A DNA stretch of 64,000 nt from Silurus meridionalis (GCF_014805685.1 NC_060899.1:10540454-10604453), one strand, 5' to 3'. Counted from the first letter of the stretch, positions 36,979 through 50,533 are shown. The notes: generated from the sequence alone by a model not told the origin. Program-made: numbers and translations.

Positions 36979-39900
36979 GTGAGCTATATATGTCAAAATC
37001 TTCAAAAAAGGTATTTATACCAGAAAGGAATCTGTGAAAAGAATAAGGCAGTTACTCATCAATTAATAAATAAATGACATAAAGACTATTTTACACCAGA
37101 CAGTTAAATCAACACATTGCATGAGCAAGTCTCCACATCCAATCCATCAATGTCTATGGCGATTCTCCACAGAACAATTCAGCCACTCTCACCCACATGG
37201 TACTTTCAAGCGCCCACTTCCATTGGCTTGAGAAAAAAGACTGCCTTGTCCTCCTTAGCAAGATGATTCTTTACCTGAAATTGTGGCTGAAATGGCTCAA
37301 ATTCATTTCCAACTGGGAGTAGTGAAAAACTGTCCAAGGATTGCAATATAGTGTGTTTATGCAAATTTGAAGCAGGAGCATTTGACCTTGACATTTATTG
37401 TATCCATATAGTTCTGTACAATTGATGGAAAAATAACTTCCAAGACCCTCTTATTTCTCTGATGGATATTAGAGGTTTTTGTCTTTATTTATAAACAGGC
37501 ATATTTTAAAAGTATATATAAATAGAAAAGTGTCTCATTTAATTCTGTTCTTAATATCATAAATAAATGGGGAGCATTTTAACACATGCATCATGCGTTT
37601 TAGAAGTGAGTGTAAATCTATTATTGCATGATTTTTAGGCTCAATTAGGTCATGTACTCTAGTCAGACATGTCGGTCAGGAAGCAAGCACTGTGACAGAG
37701 GCATACTTCATATATAATTGTAGTAAACTGTCCAGATAGTTTTAGTGCAACATTAATTTGTGCTTCTCATTTGACCTTGAGCTTAGAAGAATGAAAAATG
37801 AACTTGAGATGTATGACTATAGCTGCAGTAACACATTTGCCATTGTTACTGTAGCCAAGTCAACTTAAGTGAGTTTTCTTAGTCCAACAACATACCAAGT
37901 ATTAGAGAATGGACAGAGGAGTTGACAGGAAGACATGCAGTCAGGGTGAGTGTAATCTGTGCCCACTTTAGTGTGTTATTCCTCCCAAGTGGGAGGTAAA
38001 TGTGCTCTATATCGGAAGCCTGACTCTCTGAGCTGGCATGGGAGAGAAAGGCTGCCTCATGCTGCAGTTGGATCCAATAGAGACAAAAGAGATTATAAAT
38101 ATCACTACTCTGGCATGACACCCCGCACTAGCAAAGCCTCTCATTATCACCACCAGAGAATGTCAGGCAAGAAATAAAGACTAATGGACTAACCTCACGG
38201 ACTAATTGTTTTATCAGTCAGATGCTCGCAAAAGAAAAATTTACTTCAAGAACAATTCAAGTTTTATTTTTAACATGTCAATAACAGTGGAAGGAGTGCT
38301 TCCTCTAATTTGATCATTGTTGAGCTACTCAAAGAGTTTGATAATATCTGTTATTCTCAGCTGTGTAACACGTGTAACCATTAAAACCATTTGCTTACAT
38401 GTGTCGATTTAGAACGATAAAATTCAATTTCCCTTGAAAGAAATGCCATGTAATTGTGTTTTATTACACAACAATTATTTTACCATGAAAATTATTTAGC
38501 TTTCAGTTCTTCTCAGTACTCTAGCTGTAAATATACATTTAGGAGATCAAACAAATTGTGTTCTATTATTAAGAATCTTAGCAAGGGAAAGATAAAAGGA
38601 CTAAGTGTGGAGTAGCTGGCCCAGCTGACTAAATCAGCTTGAGCTTCTAAGATGGGTTTGGTGACTACAGAGTGGTTGGCACATGGTGTTTGAAATCTGT
38701 GCTTTAAATTATGTCCAGTGTTTCATTAGAATGGCAGTGTAGCATTTTTATCCTTTTACTCCCCCTGTTATATTCAAAACATACTTATTCATAGCCAAGC
38801 CATAATATGGCAGAGATTTCATTTCCAGAGATTATGTACCTCAACATTACTGGCAGGATTCACACTGGCAAAGTGACACTAAAATTTAGTTTAGCCTAGC
38901 CAACACCCGTCCTAACACACCGATGAGCTGATGAAGCAAAAGCAGTCCGCAGGATACTTGTGTGGTGGTGGCTGTAAACACTAACATGTGGTTTGCTTTT
39001 CCTTACTGTTCATTAAGAGAAACACCAGTTAGTTTCACACCATAATCACAGGCCACGTGGATTGTGGAACGCATTGGTTTCCTGTTACTTCCATTTTATG
39101 GGTTTTTTTTATAATCATATAATAACATTTTGCAGACATATGCATACCGTTGTGTTTTCACAGAACTGGCAAACAATGCTTTAATTTATTAACTTCTCAT
39201 GAATCTTGTTAATGTATTGTTTTTATGAATTTGATTTAATTTGATTATCATTGCATTCGAAGCCATAATGTCCATGAATTTGGATAATAAGAATATTAAG
39301 TTGACGAGAAAATGTATTGTATAATCTTGAATCTTTCTTTAAATGGCAACTTAACTTTTATTATAATACATTTTGGTATAATTTACCATATTTGCCTAAC
39401 ATAAAAAATTACTTTCAGTGCAAGGCCCTTAATCAAGTTTGAATTTTAGCCCCCTCATGGGCATCTTTCTACTTAACCAGTTGGCTAGCTTTGATCTAAA
39501 AAAGGTCATGCATATTTAGTTTTGCATGCGATAGAATAGGTTTTTAATCTTACAAATTTTAAGAAAAAAATCTAGCAAATGCATGTTATGTGCAAATGCT
39601 GTCATACCAGGATACAGTATTGTATGCAAAATCATGTTGTATGTTATTACATGCATGGAGTTAATAGGTCAGTGCCACTGCAATCATATTTATTTATAAT
39701 ATTGCTCTAAATAGAGAAAGAACTGATTTGTCTTTTTTTCTTCTTTGTTTTACAAAGTTTCAGACATATTGCTTTATTTTGGTAAAAGTTACTGATATGT
39801 AGCATGCAGTTTAGCACTATAGTTGTGATGAGCTGCTCGGAAATGTTGCCTAGCGGGTGGCTCAGCATTTTGAAACAAGCATGTGTGACCTTTCTCTTTG

Positions 39901-42513
39901 CAGGTGAATGGACAGTGGAATACAGTGGAATAAAGACATAAGGCCTGAAGGAAAATAAAGAAAATGATCTGATAGGAATCATTATGAAGCACCTGTTTGA
40001 TGCATGCACTAGAGGTTGATGTACATGTGAGTTTATGACGTATTTACTTTTGTTCAGGCCTGACATTTGTCATTCTGCCAGCAACATATCTAATTTTCAT
40101 GCCATCTACAAAAATAGCTTAAGATCTAAATAAGTGGGTGTAATATTCACTTACAACGGTGGCCCTCAGCTGCAAGTGTTTGTGTGGTCAAAGCAGTGAA
40201 GCTGTATCAGAAAGTGGCTACTTTCCCACTGGTGTAGCATGAGGTTGTGACTCATAGTTATGGCAAAATACAATCCTGTCAACATTCTTGTTTTCCCATC
40301 ACTACCAGACACATGTCTGCACTTTGGAACAATGCTGAAATTGCCCTGTTATTGATGCTGGCTGTGGCCATGATTTGCAGGTGCTAACATTGACATGTTA
40401 ATCTCCTGCTTCTATTTTTTGTAGATTCAAAGCAAAATAATTAACTCAGACAATAAAAGAATGCTAAGAAGTACATCGGTGCACTCTTTTTATTTCTGCA
40501 TCTGGGATGCACAATAAAGAGAGACGTGTCAGGCATTAAAAAATGGACAGCACATTCAAACAAAGAGAACTACATTTCTGATGGCTTTGCTGTTAAACAG
40601 CAGCATGGTTAGACAGTTTCTAATCTTGAACACAGTTGCTGCTGCTACATACATTAAAGAAGCACTCTTTCTTTACTGAGACAGCAGAAGGGAGAGAGCG
40701 AGAGATACATAAAGAGATAGATAGGATTAAGAGAGGGGAGAATTGTGAGAACTAAAGTTGGTGAAAGTGGGGGTGGTACTGTTTGTGCTTAAAGAGGGAA
40801 AAGGGTTTCTGGGTTAGATTAAAGCACTGCATCAGCAGGTTTCTAATAACTACTCCAGAGGGATGTGCTTTTGCACCTCTAGCATGTGCAAACTGTAACA
40901 AAGAAACTGCATGAAGGGCAGGCCCAGGCACAGGCCTGGCTTTATACCCCTTTTTATAGCCATGCTAATGCTCTACTCTTGAGAGCAAGACATCTCATAC
41001 CATGCCTCCCTATTTGTTGAAGAGAGCCAATCAATTTTTTTCAGGTTGATAAGAGCACCCTAGAGCCCAGTGAAAATACAGGTAGCACAGCAGTGAAGTT
41101 GAAGGATGAATCTTGAGTTAGGAGCAAGGATGGGCCAGGAAAATATAAGGTCTACTTTTCTGAAACAAATCAGGCAAGTATTCTGTATGTACCATCAGCT
41201 ATTTAAGATGCAAAAGGGCACCAGGACATCTACAGTATCTACTAGCAAAATCCAGTCTTATCTTTTTAAAATGGAACTATAAGGAATGATGGCATCTAAT
41301 GTTCCACTGATTGCCATTTTGTTAAACGTGCCACTTTACTGCGTATAATTACACATACCGGGCTGCTAAGCTGAAATTTCAGAAGCACATACTTGATTTT
41401 CAGACACGCAACCATTGTCTCCATTTGCTGCCCTCTTATGTCGCTCGCCTGTGATAATATATGCAGAGCAGCCAGGGACGAATAACAAAGAATACAAATG
41501 TGGTGGATGTGGCTGGATGACAGCATGGGTATCTCTAATGGTGGCCTGATTCGTTTAGGAATCATTACTCAGCCACCAATGATTAATTCCCCCAGGCTTT
41601 GATTGTGTCAGATGTAGAGGTAAAAAAGAGGGGAGGAAAAAACACAGGGACAAAATTGGAAAGCATAATTAATAGATTCAGATCCTGTTAAACAGCCCTC
41701 TTAAAGAGCAGAGAGTAAAGAAGGGTACATGGAACTGGCACCCAATTTGTTCACACTTTGTTTCAGTAATAAGATTCCGGCCTCCCTGTGTGGTGGATGA
41801 GATAATTAACTCCCCAAGATACACTTGAGAAAGAGGGCCTCCCTTTTGATTTATTGTATAAAGTAGGCAGATCTCTGAAGCTACTATCAAAAGGCTGTTA
41901 CAAAAATTCCATACTGTGCTTGTTTTTTGTTGTTTTATGCTGATAGTCTGTCAGAGCAATTAGGGCCAGATGGAAATAAATGACACTTGTGAGGGAAATT
42001 AATAGGCATCACTGACATTTGCTAGAAATGAATATTATGGAAATGAGGAACCCTTAACTTCTATTCTTGTCATGAATGCATAATTCAAAAATGTTAAAAT
42101 GCCTTCATAGCAATTTTGCTTATTAACAGTAATAGTCATCTGGTTTATGTCTTTAAAATTTAATAATGGCCTTGGTACTCAAGGATTTGTGCCAAAAATA
42201 CACCCAATCTTGCAGCAAGCTCAGTACTTAGTGTATAAATCGTGGCATGACATCAGGTCATGTTAATTTCCGTTTCTATAAAGCTTCACCTTCCGTCATT
42301 GTACTTTCCTACACGACAACTCTTTTGGAATGTGTAGATAAAGCTTTCCGGCCATTGTTTCTATGAGCGATTGAATGGCAAGCCAGAGGCACTAAGCCTG
42401 GTGAATTATCAGCTTTTTCTGTTGACTTTTATCTCTTTCCATTTAACTTACATGCGAGTCGGGATGCCCTTAGTCTTTCTTATTTGCCCTCTGTCTCTTT
42501 CTGTCTTTTTCAG

Positions 42514-42641
42514 AAACATGTGAAGATGATGAAATAGAAGAAGCACCGAGTTTAACCATTAGGACTCTTCCAGAAAGCTTGTAACTACTGATACCCTGCC
42601 TGATTTTATATTTTGTTTCCTCCTTGACGTCCTTTGGAATC
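42514..42641 (+). other. plxna2: 5' UTR part of the first coding exon, with short upstream ORFs
   Basis: A long pyrimidine tract at about 42471-42510 ends in CAG (42511-42513), a strong acceptor, so the exon probably starts at 42514. The 128-nt leader contains an ATG followed directly by TGA (42518-42523) and an ATG-ATG-AAA-TAG frame (42526-42537). No other ATG occurs before the main start at 42642. Minimal upstream ORFs of this kind commonly reduce or tune translation of the main frame. The acceptor is seen in the sequence; its use is inferred. Confidence 0.7.
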
Positions 42642-43844
42642 ATGGAGGGCCAGCAAGATTCACTAAGGACTTTACAAGTAAACCCTTCTAGTTCTTTAAC
42701 ACTACCCTTGTGCATTTGGCTGCTGGTGCTAACTCTTACTACAACCTGCAGTGGACAGACATTTACCACATTTCACCCTGAGAAGCGAGAATGGTCTTTC
42801 AATCACCTGACGGTCCATCAGACAACAGGGGCGCTTTATATTGGTGCTGTTAATCGTGTCTACAAGCTCTCTGGCAACCTCACTCTCCTGGTCTCCCATG
42901 ACACTGGCCCAGAAGATGACAACAAGGCCTGTTACCCCCCTCTAATAGTCCAGCCATGTTCTGAACCACTGGTTTCTACCAACAATGTCAACAAGCTTCT
43001 TCTTATTGATTACTCTCAAAACAGGCTGCTGGCCTGTGGGAGCCTCTATCAGGGTGTATGCAAGCTACTTCGACTGGATGATCTCTTCATACTGGTAGAA
43101 CCATCACACAAAAAAGAGCATTATCTGTCTAGCGTCAATCAGACAGGCACTATGTATGGAGTTATTGTACCTTCACATGGCAAAGATGGCACGCTTTTCA
43201 TTGGCACTGCTGTAGATGGGAAGCAAGACTACTTCCCAACCATTTCAAGCCGCAAACTTCCACGTGACCCGGAGTCTTCAGCTATGCTTGACTACGAACT
43301 TCACACTGATTTTGTCTCCTCATTAATTAAGATTCCTTCTGACACCCTAGCGCTGGTCTCCCACTTTGACATATACTACATCTATGGCTTTTCCAGTGGT
43401 AATTTTGTGTATTTTTTGACTGTGCAACCAGAGACACCAGAAAACGGCATGGCTTCCAGTGGTTCCTCAAGCGATCTCTTCTATATTTCGCGCATTGTCC
43501 GTCTCTGCAAAGATGATCACAAGTTTCACTCCTATGTGTCACTGCCCATTGGATGTGTACGTAATGGTGTAGAGTACCGGCTATTGCAGGCAGCCTACCT
43601 GGCCAAACCAGGAAGAGTTCTGGCTGCCTCACTCAACATCAGTGCCACCGATGATGTGCTCTTTGCCATCTTTTCTAAGGGCCAAAAACAGTATCACCGC
43701 CCCCCTGACGATTCAGCCCTTTGCATCTTTACCATCAAGGACATCAATGCCCGCATTAAGGAGCGCCTGCAGTCCTGCTACCAAGGCGAAGGCAACCTGG
43801 AGTTGAGTTGGCTGCTGGGGAAAGATGTTCATTGCACAAAGGCG
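42642..43844 (+). CDS. plxna2: Plexin-A2, first coding exon: signal peptide and most of the sema domain
   Basis: This exon encodes residues 1-401 of plexin-A2, a cell-surface receptor for class 6 semaphorins and, with neuropilins, class 3 semaphorins in axon guidance. The ATG at 42642 has A at -3 and G at +4; the in-frame sequence upstream has no ATG, only TTG. Residues about 21-37 are hydrophobic and end in TCSG, which fits a cleaved signal peptide. The sema domain follows, with family blocks such as [84 protein letters not shown] and [14 protein letters not shown]. Visible cysteines include C97, C106, C132, C140, C289, C305, C361, C379 and C398. N-glycosylation sequons are at N79, N166 and N332. 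Near its start ([18 protein letters not shown]) and end ([18 protein letters not shown]) it resembles A2 more than A1, A3 or A4 as I recall them. The exon ends in phase 0 at donor GTAAGG (43845). Identity as a plexin A is very sure; A2 is likely. Confidence 0.96.
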
Positions 43845-44350
43845 GTAAGGGATTCTGATATAATACTAATTTTGTAAGAAACCCAGAATAGTATAATAAT
43901 AAAATAAGCAAGTGTTCAGCCAGAACTCAGACAGGCCACTTGGCACTTTATTTAATTCCTTATTGAGGAGTGTATTAGATCCTTAAAATGTATCAAGTAA
44001 TATTCATTTATCAAAGTATTTGAATGCCATAACATCAATCACAGTTTCAGTAGCTGCATTATCAGGGTTGAGTAAAGTCTAAAACAACAGGGCTCCCAAA
44101 AAACCCCTCAATCCTATCTAAATACCTTCTATCATGTAAATCTCTTATCAGCTTAATATTTGTTTAGTTGTAATTAAAAAATGATTAGTTTATAGCCTTG
44201 ATAGGATCAGTAGTCGCATTAAAATCTCTCCGAATGTGACATGTTCACAACTTACAATGGATTTATTTTTCTTGGCAAGCATTAAAGCAATAATGTTCTC
44301 CTCCACTGCAATACAAATACACCAATCCTCTCTAGTGAGGCAGAGTATGA

Positions 44351-44355
<5 letters not shown>

Positions 44356-44402
<47 letters not shown>
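44356..44402. repeat. AG microsatellite
   Basis: AG run in intron 2. Confidence 0.92.
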
Positions 44403-44403
<1 letters not shown>

Positions 44404-45311
44404 AGGGGCAAGAAGCAGACTGTGAGTGTGAGAAAAGAAGCTGTGTCCAAATACCCCAGAGCAGGACTCCACAGTATGTCCCCACATAGTATCTACAGTC
44501 CTTTAAAATTCAGTTAAGCAATGTGGCCTCAGGAGGCTGATGTCCTCTGAGTCTTTGTTCCTTAGTTGATAATAGGAACGAAAGGAATTATGATAGTTAT
44601 CAGCCAAATGCTGACAGGTGTTCCCTGAGGCAGATGTGACACTTGTTTGCACCGCTTAACCGGCAGCAGTCGGGAGGTTCTCTCATGGTTACTTTTCCAG
44701 CCCCATTACACCCCCACTGAAACATCACCCATCAATACCCATGAGTCTGTCAGTCAGGCCATGTACTCCTAGATCTTATTCAAACGGTCGACAGCGCACT
44801 TAACTCTAGCCATTTTTGCTTTGTTCCTTAGTGTTAGAATGTGTCATCAGTTATGGAAAGATGCACTTAGAAAAAAAATTTGCTCAATACCTGCTCAATA
44901 AATCAATAATATTTAGTGGCTTAGACTGGGTGCATTTTAAATGATTAACACAGGAAGCACTTTAAGAACACTCAGATCACTTATGCTAGCAAGGGTGTTT
45001 GAAGGGGGTCAATGCCCTCTGCCTGCCACACAACAATTTTTTTTTTAAACCAGCAGGAGAATTAAAATATTTTTTCTAAAGAAATAATATACTTTTTAAC
45101 ACATCAACCACCACTCATCTTTTTCTCTTCAATAGAAAATAACCTTTTTTTTAACCTTAAACTGGCCAGTGCAGCCACTCAGTGGAGCCAGACAGGAGTG
45201 TTTCTATTTAATTTCCTGCTAGTTATTCTTGACTATTTAGATAGTACCTTCTTGGGTGACTTCTCTCCTGGTTTTAACACATAAGCATAGCACCATGAAA
45301 GTGAAAGAGAC

Positions 45312-45313
<2 letters not shown>

Positions 45314-45352
<39 letters not shown>
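45314..45352. repeat. GA microsatellite
   Basis: GA run in intron 2. Confidence 0.92.
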
Positions 45353-45355
<3 letters not shown>

Positions 45356-46134
45356 TCTATTTATCCACCAATGTACATAGAAAAACATTTTTGTATGTTA
45401 ACTAAGTGTTTGAATTGTCAGCACACTGACAATAAGGATGTTTGGGAATACCAATAAAAAAATATATATTGTATTCCTGTAGCAAAAATAAGTTAAATTA
45501 ATGTATCTTATGCCATTCAACACCTTCTAACTGAACGAACCGAGCTATATAAAGTTTACTTATTCACACATTGTTTTTGCCAAACTGTTCATCGTGAGGG
45601 ACCATTGTTTTATAAAGTGTCCAATCCATTCTTACTCAGTGGTCTTTTTAATAACATCTTTATGTTTAATACGGCTAGTTTGTGAATCAGAAAACAATAC
45701 TTGAAACATGTTTCATTCATGTAGGCAGAGTATTCGCTAGGCTGTTTAGCAGCCAAGAATTTGGAGCAACAGAACAGAAATTACAGTGTTCAGTCTTCCA
45801 CAGATGTCCTTGAACTAACTGTAAAAAAAAAATTTAACTGATTGTAGACCAGAGATGCCTAAACAGGGCTAATGCCATATATTAGAAAGAAGTTTCACTG
45901 AATGTAGAACTTTTATAATTAAACTGCATTAAATAGGCAGGTTATTTGTTTGTTTGTTTGTCAGACAAACAATGGCAGCTTTCATTTTAATATAACGCTT
46001 GGTATAATTTAACATTTATTTTCGGCCCTCAATCAAGTTTGATTTGACCCGTCACTTTTTTGACCAATCACAGGAAAAAGCATGGTCACCTCTGTTATAG
46101 GCACCACATTTATATTTAATAATTATACAGTTAT

Positions 46135-46142
46135 ATAATTGG
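46135..46142. repeat. Left target-site duplication of BED-hAT element
   Basis: ATAATTGG, identical to 46959-46966. Confidence 0.88.
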
Positions 46143-46958
46143 TAGGGATGCACCGAAATGAAAATTCTGGGCCGAAACCGAAAACCGAAAAAGAGGAAAG
46201 CAAGGCCGAAAACCGAAAACCGAAACACCGGAAGAAATGATGCCAATTATTATTATGATTGCATTTATTTCTATTTCTATGACTGTGTACTAACCTTACT
46301 AAAATCAAGGCATTTTAATTGCATAAATTAATATCAAAGTTTCAAAGAATAAATCAATTACAAATTATGAAAATATTTATTTATAGCATATTGCAACAAT
46401 GCACAGGATAAAATAAATTAAAATTCAAACTTAAATGTTTAACTTAAATGCACTCATGTGTACATTAAATAATAATGTACAGGCCCTCTGTCCTGCTGAA
46501 AGGTTGTAAAATTAAATATGTTCTTTCATATAAACAAAGTGCATTCAGAACAAGTGCAACTGCTTAAAGATACAACAATACAACAATATAACTGGGAAAC
46601 TTCCTGCCTTTTAAAAACATCCGCCACAGACGGAGTGCGCGTGCTCGGAGGGGTTTTGCTTTTCTGTGCCGCGTTCCTCTCATATTCAGCATAGCGATCG
46701 GGATGTTTGGATTTCAGGTGATAAATTAAACCCGACGTGGAGAAAGTCTTTGCAGACGAAATTTCGGCATTACATGTTTTGCAAATCGCTTTCCGTGGGT
46801 CTTTCTCAGATATACTGAAATACGTCCACACCGCAGACATGTTGTTTCAGACATGCACGTGCAGGCAGTGCTTTCTGTTTGCGTCATCACAACAAACTGT
46901 TTTGGCCGTGTTTTTTCGGTGATCAAAGTCTTTCGGCCGAATATTCGATGCATCCCTA
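46143..46958 (-). mobile_element. hAT transposon derivative with BED zinc-finger ORF and 8-bp target duplication
   Basis: This 816-bp element starts TAGGGATGCACCGAA. Its right end, read in reverse complement, starts TAGGGATGCATCGAA (14 of 15 identical). The 8-bp sequence ATAATTGG flanks it exactly on both sides (46135-46142 and 46959-46966), which is diagnostic of hAT insertion. It carries the 5' coding part of a transposase on the minus strand (separate entry), but the DDE/RNase H and dimerisation regions are missing. It is therefore an internally deleted, non-autonomous copy. A purine-rich CCGAAAACCGAAA repeat lies inside the left terminus (46170-46225). Confidence 0.88.
46526..46840 (-). 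pseudogene. Truncated hAT transposase: N-terminal BED zinc finger
   Basis: The 104-codon minus-strand frame starts at an ATG (46838-46840) and shows a complete BED finger. WTYF is followed by aromatic and basic positions, then C-x2-C (ICKTC) and H-x4-H (YHLKSKH), the pattern that binds zinc and DNA in hAT transposases and ZBED proteins. The next part, PSVADVFKRQE, is the usual linker. After about residue 85 the frame becomes unrelated (LYCCIVVSLSSCT) and stops, with no catalytic domain. In a full element this finger binds the terminal repeats. Here it could be expressed only if transcribed antisense to plxna2. I treat it as a transposon relic, although the finger itself is undamaged. Confidence 0.8.
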
Positions 46959-46966
46959 ATAATTGG
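46959..46966. repeat. Right target-site duplication of BED-hAT element
   Basis: ATAATTGG, the partner of 46135-46142. Confidence 0.88.
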
Positions 46967-48894
46967 TGCTACTATTTCGGCATTCATTATATGAAGACAT
47001 TTAGTAATATCTTATATAGCTTATATGTATTGTTCTTTTGAATTTTTTTAATAAATCACCATGTTACAACCTCAATACAACTCATTAAATGTGCAGAGTT
47101 CTCTGCAAATGCTAGCTATACACATCCAGATATTTCTTCAATCAAAGATTTGTCTTAAACATTTAATGCAGTTACTTTTATTTTTGCTGTTATTGCAACA
47201 CTTTGACAAGAAACCAGAAGAGGTAAATTATTTCATAATTTCAGTTTGACCTTGTAATGCTATGTCAAGTCCAAATTGAATACAGACCTCCATTTTTTTA
47301 ATCTTTCTAAATATAAACCTGCTGCTGTAAGAAATCATGTTGACATGAAAGTAAAAATGGTACAAACCACTGAGAAACAAGAAATGGAATTTCATCAGTA
47401 ACTTTTTAGATCAATGTTTCTGCTCTTAATGAAGAAGACCTACATGGCTTGCTACTAATTGCTTGAGTGCCACTTAGTTACAGTATAAACAGTCTGAGCA
47501 GATAAAAGAGAATTTATTGTTGATTACTTGTACTCTAGTTGGGTGTAACACACAAATATGACCAATGTGTGGGAAAGGAAGTTTATTGAAAAATGCACAT
47601 TAAGCTAATGATATCCTCAAATGTTTAATAATACAACTATATAGGGACGGACACAAACAACTTAAACTTAATTAGCCACTCTTTACAACCGTGGTGAGCA
47701 GAAAAGCATCTCAGAACTTATTAAACCTTGAGGCGCATGGGCTACAAATATAGAAAATCACATGGGTTCCACCCGTATCCACCAGGAACAGGAGTGTGAG
47801 GCAGCAGTTGAAGTTTATAGAAAAAAGACCAGCAGATGTTTTTGTCTGTGACATTATTGAATGGCAGACAGATAAATTAGTGCATTTACCTTTAATGCAC
47901 ATCTGAATTTTTATATAATTCCATATCAAATTGCTGCAAACTAGCTGGCATTGGGAATGACCATAGCAGGAAAGGATATGATGCAGATTTGCATCTGCTG
48001 GTCGTCATCTATGCACATAATCTAAACACTCACATTCTAATGGAAACCAAATGGGCTAAATTACATTTGCAGCCTCAGGCACACAGCTGCACCTGCAACA
48101 TTGCATCAACACACTTTTCCAATTTACATGGCTAGTGAAGCAGTGGTCTCAGTTACAGTGTAAGGTCTCATGGTGTACCTTCCAATTAACACACTTGCCA
48201 CTCCCCCACCTGCCCCATCTCCTGCCCCAAGCTGTCTGATCTCAGAAAATACATTGTGCAGACACATAAAGTAGTCACCTAAATCATTTCAGCTCTTGAG
48301 TTCACCTGTGAGAATTGCTGCAGCTATTTTGGGAACGGAAAATAAAAGAGAATGTGGCGTGGAGAGCCTGCGTACGATTCTACCCTGTGTGCATTATTGC
48401 TATCCCTTAGCCTATATAACTGGCTGGGTAGCTATAAAATTTTACAGCCTGTAGCTGGAAAGTCAGTGTTAATGTCTGTGAAGGCTGTGGTGCAGGTGAT
48501 GAACAGTGCGCTTACATCAGCGTGCTTCTCTTGATGACTCTCTGTGGCAGTATGAGGCCAGTGCCAGTCACAGGGCTTTCGCTCAACTGAATCAAGATGA
48601 TCGCTCAGCTGGTTGCAGAGCCTATAACTTACTGCTCCTTTCTGAAATAGAGATTGATGTCTGGTCAGCACTCTGCTCAACATGAAGAATGACTGTGTGT
48701 CCTTTCTTTGACTGTAAATGTTTATAAACCTCCATCTTTGTCTGTGCTTGTGTCCTAGAGATGATGTTATTTTATTCAGATTTCAATTAAAAACTACATT
48801 TACATATTGCATATATTTTTTATAAAAATTATTATTATTAATATTATCATTACTATTATTATTATTATTAGTAGTAGTATTATATTATAGTATA

Positions 48895-48897
<3 letters not shown>

Positions 48898-48972
<75 letters not shown>
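48898..48972. repeat. Long AT microsatellite
   Basis: 75 uninterrupted bases of AT, able to extrude a cruciform. Confidence 0.94.
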
Positions 48973-48976
<4 letters not shown>

Positions 48977-49621
48977 AAGTGGTAAAGCCTTATTGTGCAA
49001 GACTTGCAAAGACTAATTAAAATTATTAAGTAAGAAAACAAACAAATAAACAAACAAAGCCTGACAAAACACTTCATTTATAAGTGATTTTGATTGTATT
49101 AATATACAGGAATAATTTAATAGCTATATAGTCAACATTCCACCATGTAGCCCCACGTTGTACCAGCACACTTAAATCATTAAATATAGATATGATGATT
49201 TGGTGTAGAGTTTGGAATATTTTAACCCTGCTAAACAGGTCTGCCTGAATACTTGATTCTGATTGGCAGGAAGGTGTGTGTTTAAACTGTTGAAGGCACT
49301 GGTGTTTCTGGTCAGTTTAATCACTATATAACCTCAGTAATATACAGTTACAGTTCAATACAAAGTGTGACAGCTGCTAGAAACTTTTTCTAATTACCAT
49401 ACTTATCTAAATGGGTGAGTTCAGTGTGTCATTTAGATGAATATGGCAATTTTGAGAAATGGGCTGAGGCACAAGATGAATTTGACAAACTGGAGGAGAT
49501 AACGTTAAAATGAGAAATATAACAGAATACAAGTAATTAACACCAACAGCTTCATTATTAGTAGAGACGTGGCAGAGAGGCACATATTTAACACATGCTA
49601 TATCTCTCTGTCTTTTTTCTT

Positions 49622-49663
49622 CCATTCTCTCTCTCTCTGTCTCTCTCAGTCTCTCTCTGTCAC

Positions 49664-49728
<65 letters not shown>

Positions 49729-49733
49729 TTCAT
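49622..49733. repeat. TC-rich tract
   Basis: Imperfect TC repeats with a pure core at about 49669-49716. Confidence 0.92.
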
Positions 49734-49893
49734 AACTATATATTTATATGTATTTATATGACTGTAATATTATGTATCATTTGCAGCAGAATTTACAGTC
49801 TGATAGCCTGTATACAAAACAGTTTACAATATTATTATTTTGATATATTTGGTCAGCAATGCAAACATCAATGACAGTTTTAACTCTGACATA

Positions 49894-50256
49894 CACTACA
49901 TGGACAAAAGTGTTGGGACAGCTGACCTTTTATCCAAACTGTTACCACAAAGCTGGAGGCACAGAATATGTATAGGATTTATTTGGATGCGGTATAGTAA
50001 AATCTTGTTTTGATTTGAACTTGGAAACCCAAACCTGTTCCAGCATGGCAATGCCTGTGTGCACAAAGCGAGCTCCATAAAGATATTTTTCACATTGTTT
50101 GGAGAGGAAGATCTTAAGTGGCCTGCTATAGATTGTAAAGCTGACCATACCGCAGGCCGCCTCACCCTTTATCAGTCTGACTTTACTAACACCCTTGTGG
50201 CTGATGCAAAAAGCACATGCCATACCAGCTGTCCGCACACTTTTGGCAGTATAGTG
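49894..50256 (+). mobile_element. Tc1/mariner-type MITE, copy 1
   Basis: The left end CACTACATGGACAAAAGTGT and the right end (reverse complement CACTATACTGCCAAAAGTGT) form an imperfect inverted repeat continuing into GGACAGCTG on both sides. A TA precedes the left end. The 363-bp interior shares blocks with 54617-55072 and 63330-63760 (AACTGTTACCACAAAG, GAAGATCTT-AGTGGCC) and keeps a short trace of transposase C-terminus (SDFTNTLVADAK). It is non-autonomous. The Tc1/mariner class is inferred from the TA and this trace. Confidence 0.7.
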
Positions 50257-50533
50257 TGGTATAAATGGGATAATGTGTTACATGAATTTAATCCACTCTC
50301 TCTCCACTTTGCATCAGGAGGTAATTCGCATCTGTGTGGTGTAGCGCTCAACTAGCTGTCGATTATCCGTTACATATATCAAATATTCTATCACATATAT
50401 TACAGAATTTTTCCATGGAAACACACAACAGGGTTCACTGTTTAGTGTTACTAATGCTTAAATTAATAACATCAAAGTGCTATAATAGCACAGACGTCTG
50501 TCAGATTCTTTAGGTAGGTAAAGCGTGACACAC

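Noticed and set aside
42624..42641. In-frame upstream extension of the plexin exon beginning at TTG
   Set aside because: No ATG in the extension; the ATG at 42642 has a strong context and is followed by a normal signal peptide.
43327..43632. 101-codon minus-strand ORF
   Set aside because: Antisense shadow of the plexin coding exon.
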